DNA from: Mermis nigrescens
Taxonomy: Eukaryota; Nematoda; Enoplea; Mermithida; Mermithidae
Reading direction: 5' to 3'
Assembly: GCA_036768485.1 (NCBI GenBank)
Contig: JAVLUZ010000771.1
Span: forward strand, 1,046,862 to 1,110,861
Length of the DNA stretch: 64,000 bases
How positions within the stretch are numbered: the first letter of the stretch is position 1; each line of letters opens with the position of its first letter. The translations under genes were made by a program, and so were the position numbers. Shown here piece by piece: positions 33,841 through 44,020 of this stretch. The notes under the pieces were generated by a model. It was given only the letters and a program-made list of their open reading frames with translations. It was not told the DNA's origin and did not search any database.

Positions 33841-34462
33841 CATGATCCGAAATGATTGGTACGGATGTAGGAGGGACATAAACATTAGGGAGGAATGTAC
33901 TTATAGAAACGATAGAATATGGTATTAGTAAAAATTTGTTGAACACAAGTTTGGTCTTGTTACTGATCTTAGTAAAGCCTTAACGCATTTGATCAAGTAC
34001 TTTCCTTTATGAAAATTATCTAATCACAAATAGTACTGTATCACAGAAATCGAACTACTTTCTATATTCACCACAGGCGACGATGGGATTGGACAACATT
34101 TAAGAGACTGATGTGCGATTGGTAGGAAAAAGCGCAAAACTTTTCTTTTTTTAGACCTCTGCAAAATCCGTCAACAGCGAATCAAATTGATTCGCGCTAA
34201 ATTTTCTAGCATGACTGGAAAAATGACCTATAAAAAGGGGATGCAGAGCCCACGCACGCGTAGTCAATTAGATCACAGTGCTCCAACGGGTGAATATGTT
34301 GGAAATGGGTGGCATGATTAATGTGTCAATAGTATGATGAATAATAGTTTGTAAAATCGCGATTTACATATTGTTTGTGCTGGAAATGAATTATAGATAT
34401 GAAGTGATACACTGCATAAATAATTACCTACATAAATGTTTGTTATTCAGGGAACGATTTAA

Positions 34463-35381
34463 ATGAATTTATTAAAAATCGTGAAATTTTGCGAAGATTG
34501 TGATGGGTTGCCCGAGAAGCTGGCGGAGTTGGGACTGGTTCCACGCGCAGGCGAATACGACTGTCCAACATGTGGCGGGAAGATGGTTCTAATCAAGGAT
34601 GAATCATGGGTGGATGGATGGATATGGACGTGCCGGGCGCGTGTGTCGGTCAGGAAACAAAAGGCGCGGCCTTGCGGAGAGCGAGTGGGCTTGCGCAAGC
34701 ACACGTTTTTTGAGAATTCGAAGTTACCGATTTGGAAAGTTCTTGGATTTGTCAATTTCTGGGTCGGAGGTGCAACTTTGCGATTTACTGGCGAACAGCT
34801 CGAGATGGCCCAAGAAAGTCTGGTTAACTGGTCATCTTACTGCCGGGAGGTCGTATTTGATGCATTCTTCACGAACCCAGAGAAACTTGGTGGCCCTGGG
34901 AAGGTCGTCGAGATCGACGAATCCAAATTCGATAAGCGAAAATATCATAGGGGGCATTCTGTGGAGGGCCAATGGGTCTTCGGCGGCTATGAACGTGGCT
35001 CCGGTCAGCGTGTTTATGGTAGCCGTCGAGGGCCGGGGGTCTGACACACTGCTACCCATAATCCGAGAGTGGATTAACCCGGGTACGACGATTCTTTCTG
35101 ACTTTTGGAAGGCATATGACTGCTTGGGAGACCATGGCTACATTCACATGAAAGTAAATCATTCTCTGAATTTTAAAGATCCTGACACACAGACACATAC
35201 TAACGCCATTGAGTTCTCCTGGCGAGCAGCCAAGTCTAGTTTTGCATCGTCAGGGAGAATCAAAGCACACGTACCCGGTAATCTAGCTCGGTACATGTTC
35301 CAAAAGCGATGCAAGGAAATGCAACTTGATCGTACGGTCCGAGTTTCTGCGGATGGCTGGGCAGCTGTACAATCCGTGTAA
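34463..35381 (+). pseudogene. Merlin-type (IS1595/ISXO2-like) transposase with one frameshift
   Basis: Residues 1-65 form a zinc-ribbon-like region (YDCPTCGGKM.. then WTCRARV). The DDE core follows, with first Asp in KVVEIDESKF, second Asp in TTILSDFWKAYDC, and Glu in THTNAIEFSWRAAK. The signature EGQWVFGGYERGSG and the LLPIIREW block are typical of ISXO2-like proteins, which in animals are called Merlin. Near 35010 the frame changes by one base: GGYERGSG is in one frame and VFMVAVEGRGSDTLL in another. Otherwise there are no stops over about 305 codons. The segment is clearly more GC-rich than its surroundings, suggesting a recent arrival. Terminal inverted repeats were not found. It lies inside N2. 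Confidence 0.88.
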
Positions 35382-35563
35382 GCCCATGTGCATCACGATT
35401 GGACAAGGACAGGGACAGCCGCGAGGAATTGGAGGACAGTGACAGCCACGACGAATTGGAGTTTTAGTATAGTAAGTTGTGTTGAAAACATATTTTCTGA
35501 TCATTCAGTTCAGCTTAAGACGGGCTTAGGCTTAGGCTTAGTTATGTGCCTTCACATTGGTGC

Positions 35564-35670
35564 CAGGGGATGATGTAAGCCTGAGTCAGGTGGGGCAAAA
35601 ATTGCGGAGCGAGCGAAGCGAGCGAAGCAATTTTTGCCCCATCTTTGGCTTAGGCTTAGATCATCCCCTG
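35564..35670. repeat. Near-perfect hairpin MITE (107 bp)
   Basis: CAGGGGATGATGTAAGCC on the left and GGCTTAGATCATCCCCTG on the right pair. Inside, GGGGCAAAAATTGC pairs with GCAATTTTTGCCCC around a GAGCGAAGC-repeat loop. No TSD was seen. Confidence 0.8.
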
Positions 35671-35721
35671 ACACGGCTTCTAATCATCAGGAGCAGCACT
35701 ATGAATCCAAGACATGCCCTG

Positions 35722-35800
35722 AACCAAGTTTGCAATATGCAAATTAGCCTAATTTGCATACTATGCAAATCAGGCTAATTTGCATATCAAAACTTGGTTT
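35722..35800. repeat. 79-bp palindrome with four octamer motifs
   Basis: AACCAAGTTT at the left pairs with AAACTTGGTT at the right. Between them ATGCAAAT or its complement appears four times. ATGCAAAT is the consensus site of POU-domain factors. Whether it is bound is unknown. Confidence 0.75.
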
Positions 35801-35879
35801 CTGCGGCCAGTTTAGGGTTTCTAGTGATGCTCGCAATGATTAGAAACCCGAAAAACGGCTGCTTTGTAAGAAATTGAAA

Positions 35880-36660
35880 AATCAGTAATTACGAATATTT
35901 TCCAAAATGCGTTTTAGAGAGTTAAAACTTCAAAATTTTCCGGCGCTGCACGCCGAATTGATTAAATTCTTACTTATTAGTAATCCTTAAGCCGCGCTGC
36001 GCCAATTGCAGCATTTTTATTGACAATCTGGTCTAGAACTTCACTACGATTGAAAATCCTTATTTTCTGCACAGATTCGGTTAGTTTTTGTAATGCAAAA
36101 ATGCGTTTTAGAGAAGTAAAACTTCAAAAAATTTTCAATATTTGAGCCGCGCCGCGTCAACCGCAGCATTTTTATCAACAATTTGATCTAGAACTTTACT
36201 ACGATTGAAAATCCTTATTTTCTGCACGGATTCAGTTAGTTTTCTAAAGCAAAAATGCGTTTTAGAGAAGTGAAACTACAAAATTTTTCGACGCGTCGCG
36301 CCGGATTGATTTATTTTTTTTTTTGTTATTAATATTTGAGCCGCGCCGCGTCAACTGCAGCATTGTTATCGAAAATTTGATCTAGAACTTTACTACGATT
36401 GAAAATCCTTATCTTATGCACGGATTTGATTAGTTTTTGTAATGCAAAAATGCGTTTCAGAGAGGTGAAACTACAAAATTTTCGGCGCTACGCGCCGAGT
36501 TGATTTAATTCTTACTTGTTATTGATGTTTGAGCCGCGCGGCGCCAATCGCAGCATTTTTATCGATAATCTGGTCCTAGAACTCCTCTACGATTGAAAAT
36601 CCTTACCTTCTGCACAGTTTTTGAGCTAAAATTTCAAAATTTTCTAGCGCTTCGTGCCAT
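35880..36660 (+). repeat. Tandem array of 145-200 bp units in N2
   Basis: About four to five units each contain AAAAATGCGTTTTAGAGA, a GC-rich CGCGCCG hairpin piece, GCAGCATTTTTATCGA and CTACGATTGAAAATCCTTA. The same array recurs in N1 (41970-42620), so it is part of the N element. Confidence 0.85.
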
Positions 36661-37602
36661 TTGATAAATTATAATTTTAATTGTCAAAAACGACTTCAGA
36701 ATTGGCTAAAATGCTTTACTGAAGGAAGGAAATTAAGTTTCAACATAAATAACGTTACTGATCGTGATATTCTTGTGGAGCGCGAAATTTTTATACAAAA
36801 AGTGCATCAAACACCGCTATTGCATGTGTACATAAAATTTTCCACGTAAAAACACTGATTTTTCAACACAGGCGCTCTATTTTGAACGTTTTAGACCTCC
36901 CAAAAAATGTGGAAAAAAGTCGGAAAAAGTGGAAAAAATTTTGGGTTCGGTCTATAATGTCAACCAAATCGCTGGGAAAAAAACGGTGTTTGCAAAGCTC
37001 CTATAAACATTTTTTTGATATATTTCAAAACGTAAGGTTTGCTTGCTACTGAAGTACATACAATTAGTAATAAAGTATTATTTATTTTTCAAAAGACATT
37101 GCAAACAGGGCTCTTTCCAGAAATTTTTCATGATGTAAGTGCAACTGAAAATTGGCGGTCACTGTTTTAAGCACAAAAACTGTTTTTTTGAATAATGTGT
37201 ATTGTAAACAATGCGACCTCTTTAGCTTAGGCCCTTGAGCAGTATATCCTGATGAAGATCAGGAATCTGTTATTGAATGTTTGTCAGCTGTTGATATTGA
37301 ATAAAATGTTATACTTTGTTGTGCAGCATTAGTCTTCCATTATTTTTGCATCTGCCTGTATAATGCAGATATGCTCCATGAGCTTTTTGTGAGAGAATTA
37401 ATGTTCATGTATTCTGACATTTTGACTGTCAAAAACTGATATAGACAGTTGAAATAGATCAGTAATAAAATACTTGGGTGATTCTTGGTAATTTTGCCTG
37501 ATCAATTCGCAAGTATATTTATGTGGTAGCCTTCGATTTTCTATCTATTTTTGGACTTCATTTTCCTTAGCAAAATTTTCACTTTTCCATGAGAGGTATA
37601 AT

Positions 37603-37755
37603 GAGAATCAACAACAACAACAACAACAAAAGATTTTATTGCAAAACGTACAAGACATGGTAAAAATAAAGACACAGCGTACGATACAAAGATATGATAA
37701 AACGATATATGACTAAAACGTCAGCAACGGGACACGCAGTCACGAACGTGAAAAC
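37603..37755 (-). other. 3' UTR and (TTG)n tail of the CR1/L2-type element
   Basis: After the ORF2 stop the minus strand runs about 130 bases and ends AATAAAATCTTTTG followed by six TTG units. A short tandem repeat as 3' end, instead of poly(A), is typical of CR1/L2-type retrotransposons. The stretch 37500-37603 holds nothing recognised. Confidence 0.75.
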
Positions 37756-40548
37756 TTACACGTGCCCCTTCAGATGAACAGAAAAATCAAAAGCATTTAG
37801 TTTGCGTTTAAAAATTTCTAAGCTAGGTGAATTTACAACATCAACTGGAAGTGAATTCCACAGATTCACATATCTATGACTGAAATCATACTTGAGAATA
37901 TCTGAACGAGCTACTGGAACAGTCAGTTTAAGGTTATTGACAGAGCGAGTATAGTTGCGATTAAATGCGAAAAACTCGTCACAGAGAATGTGTGATTTTC
38001 CATTAATAATCTGATAATAAAAGGATAAAGCAAAACGAATACGGCGTATTTCGAGACGTTCTAACGACAGACTTTTTAAACGATCATTATATGACAAACC
38101 ACTGTTAAAACCAAAAATACAACGGGTAAACTTGCGCTGAACTCGCTCGATACGATCAATATCTCGAATACGATAAGGACTCCAAACGGTACAGCAGTAC
38201 TCTAAAAGCGGACGAACATATACAACAAAAGCACGAGACAAAATTTTATGATCACGAGAGAAGAATAACTTCAGTATCAGACTGGATCGCTGAGAAGCTT
38301 TTTTAATCACTTCATGATAGTGCTGCTGAAATTTCAAATTTTGAGACATTAGAACACCTAAATCGCGGACACAGTCAGAATCAGAAGGTAAAAGTTGATT
38401 TCCAATAAAATATTGATGTTTAGGATTATTATAACCCATGTACAAAACTGAGCATTTATCAATAGATATCTGAAGCTGCCATTCACGCGACCATGTATAA
38501 AGCTTATTAAGGTCGTTTTGAAGTATAGTTTTAGAAGAGGACAAATTATACATTTTAACATCGTCAGCAAATAACCGAATACGACTACTCATATTATCAC
38601 ATAAATCATTAATGTAAATCAGAAAAAGGGTTGGCCCTATCACGCTCCCTTGCGGGACGCCGCTAGTTACATTAAAGCTATCTGAAAAAGAACTATTAAC
38701 AACAACGCACTGAGATCGAGAGGATAAAAAAGATTTAAGCCAGTTGAAAAGAAAACCATTTAGACCATATGCAGAAAGTTTATGAAGTAATTTTGTGTGC
38801 GATAAAGAATCGAAAGCTTTTTTAAAGTCGATAAAAATTACATCTACAGTAGATTTTCTATCAATAAATTTTGCCCATTCGTTTTTACACTTTAGCAATT
38901 GCATTTCACATGATCGACCTTTTAAAAATCCAAATTGGAGAGGAGAAAGTAAATTATTTATATTTAAGTAATCCAGAATCTTTTTATTAACAATTTTTTC
39001 CATAATTTTACAAGGAGAGCAACACAACGAAATCGGACGATAATTTTCTACACAAGCAGAATCACCTTTATTTTTGAAAACTGGAATTACGTTTGCTTGA
39101 TACCACAATTTTGGAATTGAACCTGATCGAAAAGAAGTTTCAAAGATAGAAGCAAGAGGAGGAGAAAGCAAATAACCTAGTTTTTTAATAAAAAATGAGC
39201 ATAGGCCATCAGGGCCACATGCAGTACTTGGTTTAGATTCGCGAATAGCTCTGTAAACGGTGTCTACATCGAAATTCATTTCTGCTAACGAAGAAAAAGT
39301 ACGAGCCTGAAAAACAGGAAGATTTTGATCATCAACAGTGAAAACAGAGGCAAAATATGAGTTAAAATGATTAGCTTTTACATGATCGTCATCTAATTCA
39401 ATACCATTAGATAAAGTCAGGGGAAATGAACTTTTCCTGATTTTTAAACGAGAATTAACAAAATTGTAAAAGTTACGGATATCGCCTGATTTCAAAACTT
39501 CTAATTCTTCTTTAGCGTAAAAATTTTTGGTTTCTCTTTTTATAGATTTGCAGAAACTAGAATAGATAGTTCGATTTGTTCGAGTTTTGAACTTTTTGTA
39601 ATTTTTCCATAATTTAAGTTTTTTTAAATATAACTTACGGATGTGTTTAGGAAATACTTTCTTAAAATTTCTATGTACTTTTTTAGGTATTAGATCAGAA
39701 CTAATAGTTTGAAGAACTGAAACAAAAACATTATACATATCATCTGCCGAAGTACACTGATTAAATAAATCGGGCCAAGAAACAGTGGCTAATCGCATAG
39801 AAATTAACTCGTAATTGGCTTTTCGAAAATTTAAACAAGAGGGCATGTGATTTGTCTCTTCGTACCCTTGAATTTCGAAAGCAATAGAATTATGATCACT
39901 AACAGAAAAAGGAGGTGATATCTTCACGTTAATGGCTTGATTAAGTGAAAAAAGCAAATCTAATATATTATTATCGTGAGTTGGACTACGGATTAGTTGC
40001 TCCAAACCAGTTGTACAGAAGGTGTCATAAAATAAAGTATTGATGGGATCAGAAGGAAAGGTGTTGGAGACCCAATTAATTTTAGGAAGATTAAAATCAC
40101 CAACAATTAATAAAGGATAAGGTACATTAGAAGCCCATTCAATAGAATTACAAAGACTTTCAGCATACATAATATCATAAGTAGGAGGACGATAAGCTAG
40201 AATAAATCTAGTTTTGAAATCAGTATTGCATAAATCAAAAATTAAAATTTCACAGGCAGGAAAATTGATAGGAATTTTGATGTGTTTAATATGTAGATTA
40301 TTATTAGCAAAAACTATAAGTCCACCCCCACGTTTATTTAACCGATCACATCGAATAATTTGGTAATTATTTGAACTGCAAAGTAGACTATCTGGAATTT
40401 CAGGATAAAGCCAAGATTCACAACAAAGTATTATTTCAAACTGTTTGCTATTTAGTAACAGTTTTAAATCACCTAGCTTATTTAACAAACTTCTTGAATT
40501 GAAATACAGAACTTTTAAACGCAAAGTACGAGAAAGGGGCGCGACTAC
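37756..40548 (-). CDS. CR1/L2-type retrotransposon ORF2: endonuclease and reverse transcriptase
   Basis: The 922-codon run has no stops. The N-terminal APE-type endonuclease shows FNSRSLLNK, CCESWL, the YRPP motif, GDFNLPKINW and the catalytic SDHNSI. The central reverse transcriptase shows KPSTACGPDG, NYRPISL, FIDFKKAFDS, GVPQGSVIGPTLFLIYIND and the catalytic FADDVKMY. The C-terminus (RYVNLWNSLPVDVV) matches the relics at 14462, 41600 and 45487. No RNase H was seen. No ATG lies near its start: the first in-frame Met is about residue 113, inside the endonuclease. The frame is the same as ORF1 and is separated from it only by the TAG at 40551-40549. All catalytic motifs look intact. Confidence 0.93.
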   Translation of the reverse strand, partial: VVAPLSRTLRLKVLYFNSRSLLNKLGDLKLLLNSKQFEIILCCESWLYPEIPDSLLCSSNNYQIIRCDRLNKRGGGLIVFANNNLHIKHIKIPINFPACEILIFDLCNTDFKTRFILAYRPPTYDIMYAESLCNSIEWASNVPYPLLIVGDFNLPKINWVSNTFPSDPINTLFYDTFCTTGLEQLIRSPTHDNNILDLLFSLNQAINVKISPPFSVSDHNSIAFEIQGYEETNHMPSCLNFRKANYELISMRLATVSWPDLFNQCTSADDMYNVFVSVLQTISSDLIPKKVHRNFKKVFPKHIRKLYLKKLKLWKNYKKFKTRTNRTIYSSFCKSIKRETKNFYAKEELEVLKSGDIRNFYNFVNSRLKIRKSSFPLTLSNGIELDDDHVKANHFNSYFASVFTVDDQNLPVFQARTFSSLAEMNFDVDTVYRAIRESKPSTACGPDGLCSFFIKKLGYLLSPPLASIFETSFRSGSIPKLWYQANVIPVFKNKGDSACVENYRPISLCCSPCKIMEKIVNKKILDYLNINNLLSPLQFGFLKGRSCEMQLLKCKNEWAKFIDRKSTVDVIFIDFKKAFDSLSHTKLLHKLSAYGLNGFLFNWLKSFLSSRSQCVVVNSSFSDSFNVTSGVPQGSVIGPTLFLIYINDLCDNMSSRIRLFADDVKMYNLSSSKTILQNDLNKLYTWSREWQLQISIDKCSVLYMGYNNPKHQYFIGNQLLPSDSDCVRDLGVLMSQNLKFQQHYHEVIKKASQRSSLILKLFFSRDHKILSRAFVVYVRPLLEYCCTVWSPYRIRDIDRIERVQRKFTRCIFGFNSGLSYNDRLKSLSLERLEIRRIRFALSFYYQIINGKSHILCDEFFAFNRNYTRSVNNLKLTVPVARSDILKYDFSHRYVNLWNSLPVDVVNSPSLEIFKRKLNAFDFSVHLKGHV

Positions 40549-41434
40549 CTAGGTGAAGAGTTGGTTATTAATATTACGGTTTGGTTTGCATTTAACACAA
40601 TCGGCGCGAAAATCGATAAAAAGACCTTCTTCACCTCGAGATTTACGATCGTTGAGCTCGGAAACCAGTTCGCGTTGACGTTTTCTTTGAAGGAATGATA
40701 AATCAGGACGGCACCGCAAACGCGAAAGTTGGTCTTTGGATTTAACGCGGACTGTCTTATTGATCAAGGAAACGAAGCGATGCCTTGCCTGAACCGACGC
40801 TAGGCAAACTTTGACAAACTGGACGCGGTTTTCGTGAATGGGACCATCACGAAAGACGCGTGTAACATCAGATGATACTAGATCGTGACCATCAGAATGA
40901 GAATCGATTAGCCGTTTGACCTGATCAATGTCCTCAACACTGTTCGATAAAGGCAAGTTAAACAGAACAGCATTACATTTCTTAGAATCTCTTTCGATAG
41001 CATCATTAATCAGAGCAGATAGTTCGTTTTTATCATAATTGGTAGGAGAATTTCGAGAATGTTCAAGACGATCAACTTTCTTTTCTAAATCGGCAAGCTT
41101 AGTAGCAAAATCATCTAAGCGACGTTCAATATGCAAATATTTTTTCACAATTGGTTTACAGTGGAAACAATAGAAAGTGGAATCGGGCTTTGAATAAGTT
41201 TCATAATCATGATCATTAACTTTCAAACAAGAAGTATGACCCCAACGGTCGCAAAAATCGCATAATAAGGCAGTGTCGTCATCAGAAACTAACTTGTAGC
41301 AAATGATACAATCACAAGAATTATCGTTCGTATCATCAAGTAAATCAAAGTTGGACCTTCGAGATGGTGACTTAGAACGTAGGCTGGTATCCGTGATCTT
41401 CGGTACGCCATTTTTTACCCATGGTCGAAATATG
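40549..41434 (-). CDS. CR1/L2-type retrotransposon ORF1: PHD finger, coiled coil, RNA-binding-like domain
   Basis: A PHD finger of C4HC3 type begins CDCIICYKL and continues CDFCDRWGHTSC to FYCFHC. A short coiled coil (RRLDDFATKLADLEKKVDRL) and an RRM-like region (NAVLFNLPLS.. then VQFVKVCLAS) follow. This order is common in ORF1 of CR1 and related clades. The frame is open from 41655 but contains no ATG codon at all. ATG codons at 41422-41420 and 41411-41409 lie in the other two frames near an A6 run, so the 5' edge given here is approximate and a 1-base indel near the start is possible. The ORF ends at TAG 40551-40549. Confidence 0.8.
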
Positions 41435-41599
41435 TAGGTATGTAGAGTTGAAATATTGATCAAATTAATTAGAAGTAACGCATTGCGGCTCTTCAGCTCG
41501 ATTAGTCGCCACGCTCCTTGATAACTTGATAATCGGAAAAAACACAAGGGTAAAAAAAGTTGCAAGGAAAATAAAATAAAAATGCGAAATGTCCTGGAC

Positions 41600-41755
41600 A
41601 CACAGGCAAATAGAATTGCGTTCACGTGTGCCCCATCAAAAATTTCCGAAATCAACCTTTTTCAAATTTCTCTTGAATGTCTCAACATTTGGAGAACTTC
41701 GAATATATTGTGGAAGATCGTTCCAAATTCTAGCTGATATAGTAGCGAAAAAAAT
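41600..41755 (-). pseudogene. CR1/L2-type reverse-transcriptase C-terminal relic just upstream of the intact element
   Basis: The minus strand encodes ARIWNDLPQYIRSSPNVETF, then KRNLKKVDFGNF and a stop. It is a different subfamily from the intact element. The intact element's 5' end joins it somewhere near 41520-41600, so the ORF1 frame reads back into this older sequence. Confidence 0.75.
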
Positions 41756-41875
41756 TAACCTTCTTACTGTACTTACTGTAGTTAGTTAGTTGTATATAAT
41801 TTTATACTTATATCTTTCACATTAAGAATTTATTTCGTTCATAGTTAAGACCTAGTGTTAAGTTATAACTATATC

Positions 41876-42880
41876 CACCGTTTTTTTCCACTTTTTGGTC
41901 TATTTGTCAACCAAAATTTAGGGAAATGGAAAAAATTTTTAGGCTTGGTTGGCATTTGTGGAAAATTTTTGTAATGTTAAAAATGCGTTTTAGAGAGTTG
42001 AAACTTCAAAAATTTTTTGGCGCTTGCGCTGCGCAATTGATTTAATTCTTACTTATTATTAATCTCTAAGTCGCGCTGTCCCAAGTGCAGCATTTTATCG
42101 ACAATCTGGTCTAGAATTTCACTACGATTGAAAATCCTTATCTTCTGCACGGATTCGGTTAGTTTTTGTAATGCAAAAATGCGTTTTAGAGAATTGAAAC
42201 TAGAAAAATTTTTCGCGCTTCAGCGCCAAATTGATTTAATTCTTTTGTTATTAATCTGTAAGCCGCGCGCGTCAACTGCAGCATTTTTATCGACAATTAG
42301 ATCTAGAACTTTACTACGATTGAAAATCCTTATCTTCTGCATGGATTCGGTTAGTTTTTGTAATGCAAAAATGCGTTTTAGAGAGGTGAACTACAAAATT
42401 TTTCGGCGCTTCGAGCCGAATCGATTTAATTCTTACTTTTATTGATGCTTAAGCCGCGCGGCGCCAATTGCAGCATTTTTATCGATGATCTGGTCCTAGA
42501 ACTCCACTTTGATTGAAAATCCTTACCTTCTGCGCAGTTTTTGTAATGCAAAAATCATTTAGAGAGCTAAAATTTCAAAATTTTCTGGCGCTTCGCGCCA
42601 TTTGATAAATTATAGTTTTAATTGTCAAAAACGACTTCAGAATTGGCTATGATCGTGATATTTCTTGTAGAGTGCGAAATTTTTTTACAAAAAGGGCATC
42701 AAAAGCCACTATTGCATGTGTACATAAAATTTTCACTTAAAAAACACTGATTTTTAAACACAGACGCTCTATTTTAAACGTTTTTAGACCTCCCAAAAAA
42801 CGTGGAAAAAGTCGGAAAAAAGGGATAAAAATTTTGGGTTCGGTCTATAATGTCAACCAAATCGCTGGGGAAAAACGGTG
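41876..42880. mobile_element. hAT-like element N1 with perfect 8-bp TSD
   Basis: CACCGTTTTTTTCCACTTTTT-type and GGGGAAAAACGGTG ends are flanked by ACTATATC at 41868-41875 and 42881-42888. It is 1005 bp long and made mainly of the same tandem array as N2, with no coding region. Confidence 0.92.
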
Positions 42881-43276
42881 ACTATATCCAAATAAGTTTC
42901 GTGCTTCCGTAGTGAATCATTCATTCATTCATTTATTTATTCACTTAATATCACGAAGTGCAGAAATACATAGCTTTACACACCATCTAATTGTTTTAAT
43001 CAGTTTTATAGACGTTTGCCAAGCGCCTATAAACATTTTTTTGATATATTAACGTAAGGATTTGCTTGCTACTGAAGTACATACAATTAGTAATAAAAGT
43101 ATTATTTATTTTTTCAAATGACATTGCAAACAGGCTCTTTTCAGAAATTTTTGATGATGTAAGTGACTGAAAATTGGCGGTCATTGTTTTAAGCACAGAA
43201 ACTGTTTTTTCGAATAATGTGTATTGTAAACAATGCGACCTCTTTAGCTTAGGCCCTTGAGCAGTATATGTAAAAT

Positions 43277-44020
43277 CACTGTTTGTTTTTTTGTACGAGC
43301 CTCTTTGTACATGTACAAAGATCCCCGGAAAAGTCTTTGTACGAGCGAAAATTTTTTGTACATATAACGTATAGATATGCAATTGAATGTACACATTTTT
43401 ATATACTACTAGATTGTTATCCGTGACCCGCACGCTTCGCAAAAGGTGTAACTTTGTCCTAAATTCAGCTGGTTATATTAGTTCGGCCGAAACGCCAAAA
43501 TTTTCATGAGACTTAGGTTGAAATTACACATAAAATTCGACTCAGCAAGTTAAAATGACTTGTGTTACACAATTATAAATAATAAGCGGTTGCAATGTGC
43601 TGACTGAATCTCATAATAGACACCAATTTGCTTATGAATTTAATGCAACGCAAAGATAAAAGAGTCAATTTTATCTTCAAACGGCAGAAAACAGTGCAAA
43701 GTTGTTTAATAGTTCTTTTTTCTGCATAAAATCTTTATAAAACAGTGGAAATAGATGTAAAAGATGCTTCAATCTGTACAAAGATGCTTACAGATAGATT
43801 TTGGAGTGTTTAATGCCCGCGCCTGGAGCTAAATAGATTGTAATTATGATACTCGGCACGAAGCGCCGAAAATTTTTAGAAATTTTGCTAAAAAATACTC
43901 CAAAAAACGTTAAAATTACTATTACCTTGCCCCAAAAAGTCTTTGTACATTGTACAAAGATGGCTCCGAAAATCTTTGTACGAGCCTCAAAATCTTTGTC
44001 TCGTACAAAAAAAAACAGTG
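43277..44020. mobile_element. hAT-like element T2 with perfect 8-bp TSD, nested in M2
   Basis: CACTGTTTGTTTTTTTGTAC on the left and GTACAAAAAAAAACAGTG on the right are inverse. The flanks TGTAAAAT at 43269-43276 and 44021-44028 are identical. M1 has the corresponding site near 37240 without the insertion. The interior holds TTTGTACATGTACAAAGA and the GGCACGAAGCGCC hairpin. Confidence 0.92.

Larger units (their letters stand above)
26550..36988. mobile_element. hAT-like element N2, 10.4 kb with nested insertions
   Basis: The termini are CACCGTTTTTTCCACTTTTT and the inverse end GGGAAAAAAACGGTG. They are flanked by TTTGCAAA at 26542-26549 and 36989-36996, an exact 8-bp TSD. M2 holds the corresponding site without insertion near 43012-43022. 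N2 contains B2, a Merlin element, two hairpins and a tandem array shared with N1. Its own coding capacity is not visible. Confidence 0.9.
26101..37500. mobile_element. M1, host repeat of a deep nest
   Basis: The left terminus is CAGGGTTGCCAGGTGCAGG. Flanks on both sides of N2 match M2 (41755-44506) in the same order: CATTCATTCATTTATTTATT and CACGAAGTGCAGAAATACAT left, and CTCCTATAAACATTTTTTTG, CTTGCTACTGAAGTACATAC and GATGAAGATCAGGAATCTG right. The right terminus was not found; similarity fades near 37500. The CAG..GTTGCCA terminus suggests hAT, but no TSD was established. Confidence 0.65.

Noticed and set aside
34463..35381. Bacterial insertion sequence (IS1595) contamination
   Set aside because: ISXO2-like transposases are known in animals as Merlin, and this one is embedded in a host transposon with TSD-defined borders.
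37756..41655. Alternative genetic code (TAG as sense) to explain the ORF1-TAG-ORF2 frame
   Set aside because: One TAG in one mobile element is no evidence for a changed code. Mutation, reinitiation or readthrough in this element is simpler.
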